Below, one piece after another: positions 59,801-64,000 of a stretch of DNA of 64,000 bases; the first letter of the stretch is position 1, and each line of letters begins with the position of its first letter. The notes beneath the pieces were generated by a model, which saw nothing but the letters and a program-made list of their open reading frames with translations, was not told the origin of the DNA and ran no database searches. The stretch covers positions 25,136,882 through 25,200,881 of the forward strand of contig JAAONU010000006.1 of NCBI GenBank assembly GCA_012932295.1, given 5' to 3'. Source of the stretch: Cyclina sinensis. Its lineage: Eukaryota > Mollusca > Bivalvia > Venerida > Veneridae. Both the position numbers and the translations under genes were made by a program.

Positions 59801-59991
59801 TTTGTGTCTGGAAATACACGCTTGATACCAGCATATTATACAAATATACATTTTGACATACACTGTGTTGGGCGCCTTGGAACTTGTTCATAATGTGGAC
59901 GAACTCTGTCTCTTTCTCTAGACTTGTTTTCAGCTTTTAATCTTCTTTCCAAATCATTCACTTTGTTCTGGAATGAGGTTGATGTCGACAT
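50816..59991 (-). CDS. MAP2K7: Mitogen-activated protein kinase kinase 7 (JNK kinase)
   Basis: Twelve minus-strand exons: 59,991-59,862; 59,297-59,183; 57,288-57,222; 56,851-56,738; 55,914-55,795; 55,214-55,107; 54,928-54,877; 54,498-54,371; 53,754-53,674; 53,313-53,171; 52,030-51,985; 50,914-50,816 (TGA). All junctions are GT-AG and in phase; 400 aa (human 419). MKK7 phosphorylates JNK on Thr and Tyr in the cytoplasmic stress pathway. Landmarks: N-terminal coiled-coil-like NKVNDLERRLKAENK; linker MKQTGILTLNGQ; glycine loop GELGHGTCGQV (117-127); ATP lysine K142; QMRRSGNKEENKR, HRD (234-236), DFG (254-256), activation-loop S264 and T268 in SKAKTRSAGC, APE at 278-280; the DVD docking site for MAP3Ks (FIKRYETLDVDVATWF) at 372-387. 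The start matches the position of other MKK7 starts. A donor-like GTATTT follows the stop by 2 nt, so other C-termini are possible. Confidence 0.96.
51101..51318. repeat. 56-bp tandem repeat, four copies, in an MKK7 intron
   Basis: ACAGTATGGTTCAATGAATA starts at 51,101, 51,157, 51,213 and 51,269. Each unit continues GGCTTTTATCTTTAAATACAG. Units 3 and 4 share a two-base variant (AAGTCGG). Confidence 0.95.
51636..51782. repeat. Nested palindrome in an MKK7 intron
   Basis: Outer arms TTTCTATAAATACGGGATTT and AAATCCCGTATTTATAGAAA match perfectly. Inside, CATATTTCA ... TGAAATATG and TCTCGTGGTAT ... ATACCACTCGA form further inverted pairs. It is a foldback or MITE-like insertion similar in style to the one at 36.5 kb. 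Confidence 0.75.
52133..52339. mobile_element. TTAA-ended MITE in an MKK7 intron
   Basis: It is a second copy of the 44,222-44,423 element with very few differences: TTAACCCTGAACATGCTGAA, GCCTGGTCAGACTGCACGGA and TTTCGGTTCCAGCAGG are shared. Confidence 0.8.
53905..54035. repeat. Dispersed repeat, copy 1 (MKK7 intron 8)
   Basis: It shares TTGGCTTATGTATGAAATAT, AGGTCGATT and AAGTCGATTCCGGT with a second copy at about 58,160-58,266 in MKK7 intron 2. Both end near CGTGGGACC. No function is evident. Confidence 0.6.
54225..54310 (+). mobile_element. Weak tRNA-like SINE head in an MKK7 intron
   Basis: TTGCTCAGTGGTCTGCAATG resembles an A-box region, and AGTTCAAATCCC near 54,283 resembles a B-box. 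It is degenerate. Confidence 0.3.
56430..56660 (-). mobile_element. SINE-like repeat in an MKK7 intron
   Basis: Read on the minus strand, a tRNA-like head (GTGGTCAAGTGGTTTAAGTC, then ATGGGTTCAAGC near 56,580-56,592) is followed by a body that matches the repeat in SRP19 intron 1 (40,340-40,500). The pair supports a dispersed tRNA-derived family. Confidence 0.5.
57302..58140. repeat. Four-unit inverted repeat cluster in MKK7 intron 2
   Basis: Two direct ~200-bp units on the left (each with AAGTATCTTCAAGTGG, AAGATTTTACAAGA, GAAAATTTG and a sequence like CATACGGATATACGCC) are followed from about 57,720 by two units in opposite orientation (CTTTCTCTTGT, CCACTCGAAGAAACTTCAAA, TCTGTATGCGCAA). The centre is near 57,715. 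The transcript could fold into a long duplex. Several spurious open frames result. Confidence 0.75.
58160..58266. repeat. Dispersed repeat, copy 2 (MKK7 intron 2)
   Basis: It matches the 53,905-54,035 copy over about 100 bp (ATTGGCTTATGTATGAAATA, AAGTCGATTCCGGT, CGTGGGACC). Confidence 0.6.
58670..58843. mobile_element. TTAA-type MITE in MKK7 intron 2
   Basis: CCAGTGCAGACCAAGATCAG, GATTATGGTCTGCACTATTT, ATTAATGGATCAGTCCAAAC, AATGGACAAGCCCATTTTAG and ATTTAGCATGTTAAAGG place it with the 49.07-kb copy. Confidence 0.7.
58854..59141 (+). mobile_element. Complete tRNA-derived SINE, RUDI/Meta-SINE-like
   Basis: The head GCCCGCTTAGCTCAATAGG holds the A-box and GGTTCGACCCC (58,905-58,915) is the B-box, with a 7-base anticodon loop TTACTAA between CTGGA and TCCAT. 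The body contains TCAGTCACTTGTGGAGAAAT, GGCAATTACTGGTTAGTTTT, GGAAAACCGGTTAGGTGGAC, TGACCACCGAGATATAGCAT and GGCGTTAAACCCC. The tail is CAAAACAAACAAACA. From memory this matches the SINE type widespread in molluscs. Pol III transcription is possible, but it sits in an intron of MKK7 in the opposite orientation. Confidence 0.85.
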
Positions 59992-60201
59992 CTTGGATTG
60001 GTCACATGATCTATAATAGAGCCAGCAGATTGTTACATTCGTATATATTTTCCCAAAGTAAAAAGAAATAAACATGTAATTTATCCCCAAAAAACGTTAA
60101 AAATCTTATTTTATTTTATATATATAAATCTCTTTTTAATTACTATTTTTTAGTAATCTATCACATTCTCATGTTTTTCAGTTTATGTAGGTCATAGAAT
60201 A

Positions 60202-60535
60202 CTAATTTTCCATTCTCACTTGCAGAGTTGTCTCTCAAATGGACGAGCTGATGGTTGTAATACTATTTCATTTTTCTCTGTTATGTTTATGGGGACACTC
60301 TACCACGTCTCCATAAAAGCTCCCTGAAAGGCAAGGGAGGGAGTAATTTTCCATTCTCACTTGCAGAGTTGTCTCTCAAATGCACGAGCAGATGGTTGTA
60401 ATACTATTTCATTTTTCTCTGTTATGTTTGAAACCCGGAAAAATACACATGACTCGAGCTTGATTTGAACTCAGGTACCTTCGATTACGAAGGAGACACT
60501 TCCATAAAAGCTCCCTGAAAGGCAAGGGAGGGAGT
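60202..60535. repeat. Tandem duplication upstream of MKK7
   Basis: TAATTTTCCATTCTCACTTG through TTTTTCTCTGTTATGTTT occurs at about 60,203-60,289 and again at about 60,344-60,430. CCATAAAAGCTCCCTGAAAG GCAAGGGAGGGAGTAA follows each copy. The second copy carries an extra insertion with a tRNA-like stretch (minus strand, GAGTTCAAATCAAGC near 60,456-60,470). Confidence 0.7.
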
Positions 60536-61211
60536 AAACCCGAATTAAGCCTCTGCTACACACACGATTTACCGGCAAATCGGTAACACGACAAATCGGT
60601 AACATGATTTTACATAGTAAAAAAAGGAGAAATCGGTAACAATAGAAATATTGTATGTACCAATAAAGGTGATTACTATCTCGAGGGTAACCTGGTAACA
60701 TTTCCCCCACTGACCTACAAAAAATATTTGAAATTAAAAAAGAACAGAAAAAAAGAATCGATATTTAAATAGATTAAGGTCTTTAACTGTTGTAGGTTTG
60801 CTCAAATATTTAAGTAATGATTGCAGATTTTTATTAGAACCGATGTCGCTTCTTTATTAAAATGTCTGTTATGAAGAATATAAGTCTTAGAATTTGCAAT
60901 AAATTTAGCTGCTAAATCTAGTTTAAATTTTGATTATAACAAGTATTTGCACGAACAACACGTGTGGTATTTAAAGACACTTATCACGAGAAAAATATGA
61001 TACTTTAATAATTTGAAATAGGTAATGTATGCTGGTGTGTATGCACCCAATCTTGCTCGTGAAAATTCAAAAGCTTATTTCCAGTGCAGTCCATTAGTAA
61101 TATACCTTATAATGATATAAAATAGCAAAGAAAGACTTACTAATAGAAAGGGAAAAAACAAACTAGCTGTAAGGTCCTTAGAATTTTTTATTCAAGTGAA
61201 ACAATTTAACC

Positions 61212-63466
61212 GGGTCCCACTAATTACCGACAAGAACAGACAAGAACCGTCAAGAAACTTAATTTTCAAATTATGTGCATTTTTCTCTTGTATTTTCTAA
61301 TAAATTTTCTAATAAATATATTATCGATCTACTAGTATATCTGACAATATTAAAACATTTTTATGAAAAAATGATGAATATTTTCTATTTTCGACATACC
61401 GACAAGAAAATGCGCTACCGACAAGAAAACGCGCTACCGACAAGAACTGGCTATGAACCATCAAGAAACGTATTTATTAGGAATTTATCTTATGTTTCGA
61501 AAAAAATGTTATTTAAGTTATTCATTACTTTTTTTATCAATTTTAAAAATAATTATTGCTTGAAAAAGATAATATTTCTGCTATCTGGCATACCGACAAG
61601 AAAATACGCTACCGCCAATAACTGTTTCTTATTTAGCATTTTCTTCCGTGTTTCGAAATAAAATTATTATTTATTTTCTATATAATTTTCTTTTAAGTTA
61701 AAAGAAATATAATAAAACGAAATATAATAATAAATATTTTTTATCAAAACTGTCAAGAACTAAGTTTGACATACCGACAAGAAAATACGCTACTGTCAAA
61801 AACCTTGGTTAACATACCGACAAGAAAACATGCTACTGTCAAAAACTATGGTTGACATACCGACAAGAAAATACACTACCGTCAAAACCCATGGTTGACA
61901 TACCGACAAGAAAACACGCTACCGTCAAGAACTATGGTTGACATATCGACAAGAAAATACGCTACCGTCAAGAACTATGGTTGACATACCGACAAGAAAA
62001 TACGCTACCGTCAAGAACCATGCTTGACATACCGACAAGAAAATACGCTACCGTCAAAAACCATGGCTGACATACCGACAAGAAAATACGCTACCGTCAA
62101 GAACTGTGGTTGACATACCGACAATAAAATACGCTACCGTCAAGAACTGTATTTAAATTAGACGGCAATTTCCAGTATCTTATCAATTTACAATAAATTC
62201 GTAAAGTGGAACTTGAGCAGAAAGCAAAGAGAGCAATATGATAGCAGTGTATGATCGTCAGATCGGTATCGCAATTGTGATGCAGGTCGAAAGACTTTTT
62301 TTGGTATCTAAACATTATTTCAGATTTGACTTTAACTACTCAAAGCCCATTAAAGTGATAGACGGCTTACGTGACAGACAAGTTTTGCAAACGCTAATTA
62401 GGCACGCGCTGACCAATACACGCCAATTAAAACTGAGTGTAAATCCATAAGCTTACCTGTTTTCACAGTTGTTTGAGTCAATTTTTGACCCTAGTTGAGT
62501 AATTTATTTTATGACACAATGATCTGGTCTTTACTGCGTAGATTTAGTTTTTTATTTGAATGCCTTTATTTAATTTACTGTTATGTTAGTGTTTATACGT
62601 TGAAATTGAGATTGAATACTATATTAAATAAGGTTTATGATTACACAGTTCAAAGAATTACAGGTAAGTACAGATTCTCTCTCTCTCTATATATATATGT
62701 GTGTTCCAACCTGTAATTCATTAAATATTTTTAAAGTGCATGGGTGAAATACCTTTTACTAATACGCATTTTCTTTAAAAACAAATACATTTCACCATTT
62801 AAATTGATATTAATATCATAATGAAATGATCAAGAATACGTGTATAAAACAGAAGCTCGTGAAGCTCATTTTCTTGTCGGTTCGCGTATTCTCTTGACAG
62901 TAAATTTGTTATATATATTAAGAAACAACACACATTTCATTCACTTTTAACAACACTATAAATGTTTAATTTATTTATATCAATAAAGTTGAAAGATATT
63001 TATTGATCATTAAAAGAAATGCTCTAAACGTCACATATCAGTTTCTTGTCAATTCTTATCCAGTACTTGATGGTTCGCATTTTCTTGTCGGTATGTCAAA
63101 TATCGAAAATATTGATCTTTTTTTTTCCATAAAATTATATAAATTGATCAAAAAGAAATAGTAAATAACTTTTATATTTTTTTTCGAAACATAAAAGAAA
63201 AACGCCCTTTATTTCACAAATAATTTTCTTGTCGATTCATATGCATTTCTTGTCGGTAGCGCATTTTCTTGTCGGTATGTCAAATGTGGAAAATATTCAT
63301 CGTTCTTTAATAAAAATGTTTCAATACGGTCAGAAATAGAATGAAAATATCTTTAAATATGAAAATTTATTAGAAAAATAAAATAAAATGCACTGAATTT
63401 AAAAATTAAGTTTCTTGTCGGTTCTTGACGGTTCTTGTCTGTTCTTGTCGGTAATTATTGGGACCG
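61212..63466. mobile_element. 2.26-kb long-TIR DNA element with 8-bp target duplication
   Basis: Ends are GGGTCCCACTAATTACCGAC (61,212) and, inverted, GTCGGTAATTATTGGGACCG (ending 63,466). Direct repeats ATTTAACC flank it at 61,204-61,211 and 63,467-63,474, the expected footprint of an 8-bp target duplication. The inverted arms extend with clear but diverged similarity for about 500 bp (to about 61,720 on the left and from about 62,900 on the right). Both arms are studded with CCGACAAGAA in the same outward-facing order. A 43-bp array lies between the left arm and the unique centre. No transposase is recognisable; the small open frames are repeat-derived or random. An 8-bp duplication fits hAT-type or similar cut-and-paste families, but the end sequence does not let me assign one. 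Confidence 0.8.
61771..62150. repeat. 43-bp tandem array, nine copies
   Basis: The unit CATACCGACAAGAAAATACG continues CTACCGTCAAGAACTATGGT TGA and repeats nine times at 43-44 bp. The last copy has CCGACAATAAAA. Each unit carries one CCGACAAG and one CCGTCAAG word. The array is internal to the long-TIR element and is built from its terminal motif. Confidence 0.95.
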
Positions 63467-63753
63467 ATTTAACCAGTTATAAGATTTTTCAAAAAGCAAT
63501 TTCTTAAAATATGCAGAACGTTCAAATGATGCTTTTAAAATCATATGGTAATATTTTGGTCATATGTGAGACCGTAAAGTACGAAGTTGTGGTGTTGATA
63601 GCTTTGTAGTGATAATCTATAAATACAACGATGTCACGTGACTACGGTCACTTGCTTCTTGCATGATCCGAAAGCATGTAAGGACCAACTGTAGGGCAAT
63701 ATACAAATTTTAAACGTTATTTATCGTTCTATGGTACATGATCATCATTAAAA

Positions 63754-63807
63754 ATGGTACGAACTATTGTATCAGCGGCGATCAAGTCTGACATTTCGAA
63801 ATACGAG
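63754..63807 (+). CDS. Possible first coding exon of a plus-strand gene running off the window
   Basis: ATG in a favourable context (TTAAAAATGGTA) opens 18 codons, MVRTIVSAAIKSDISKYE, ending exactly at a GTAAAA donor in phase 0. Codon use is richer in G and C than the surroundings. No downstream exon is within the window, and I do not recognise the peptide. It would be divergent from MKK7, with the long-TIR element between the two. Confidence 0.35.
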
Positions 63808-64000
63808 GTAAAATTTGAATTTTAATTTTGTAAATAAGGATTAATATTTCGTACCCTGATATATTCGTACCCACTGAAACAGCGGGATAAAGTGTAGGGT
63901 TTTAGTGCTACCTTTCAATAGTCCTAGCTGGTGCAAAATAAGAGGAATTAACACACATTTGTAGATGTTTTAAATAAAATACTTTCCTGTGATTTTCAAA

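Noticed and set aside
61275..61661. 128-codon open frame in the long-TIR element
   Set aside because: It is translated TIR and iteron sequence with no transposase motif.
61771..62150. CRISPR-like array of 43-bp units
   Set aside because: No spacers; the units are variants of the transposon terminal word.

Overview
This is a 64-kb stretch of animal nuclear DNA, almost certainly from a bivalve mollusc. The evidence is AT-rich spliced genes with GT-AG introns, a tRNA-derived SINE whose body and AAACAAACAAA-type tail resemble the molluscan RUDI/Meta SINEs, many TTAA-ended palindromic MITEs, and several mollusc-style arrays of 110-165 bp repeats. A 100-N run at 21,290-21,389 shows it is a scaffolded draft assembly. 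There are no bacterial features.

Three conserved protein-coding genes can be rebuilt exon by exon with agreeing phases. (1) A minus-strand three-finger C2H2 zinc-finger protein of 482 aa (31,789-35,161). (2) SRP19, the 19-kDa subunit of the signal recognition particle, on the plus strand (five exons, 38,340-43,087, 156 aa), transcribed divergently from the zinc-finger gene. (3) MAP2K7/MKK7, the JNK-activating dual-specificity kinase, on the minus strand (twelve exons, 50,816-59,991, 400 aa), tail-to-tail with SRP19. Two weaker candidates are a small secreted-type cysteine-containing protein (17,968-18,830) and a possible first exon of a plus-strand gene at the right edge (63,754-63,807).

The left half (1-31 kb) is gene-poor and repeat-rich. 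In order it holds: a diverged ~150-bp tandem array (1-1,245); an inverted-repeat-bounded element with an internal 1.24-kb duplication (1.85-5.08 kb); SINE heads; a decayed CR1/L2-like LINE (8.65-10.55 kb); a 542-bp TIR element with a perfect 9-bp target duplication and a gene-like exon inside (12.12-12.66 kb); a CCGTATT-rich satellite (14.46-15.72 kb); a frameshifted Mab-21/cGAS-like nucleotidyltransferase pseudogene (16.18-17.65 kb); a 109-bp tandem array (23.04-23.70 kb); and then about 8 kb of unannotated AT-rich DNA downstream of the zinc-finger gene.

The right half carries the housekeeping and signalling genes, with transposable elements confined to introns and intergenic DNA. The most striking non-genic items are the 542-bp element with a gene-like exon; a 2.26-kb long-TIR element (61,212-63,466, 8-bp target duplication) built from repeated CCGACAAGAA motifs; and a tandem array (46.5-47.7 kb) in which several units carry a perfect DR1 and estrogen-response-element-type palindrome. 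The three conserved genes belong to unrelated processes (protein targeting, stress signalling, probable transcription control), so no operon-like cooperation is implied.
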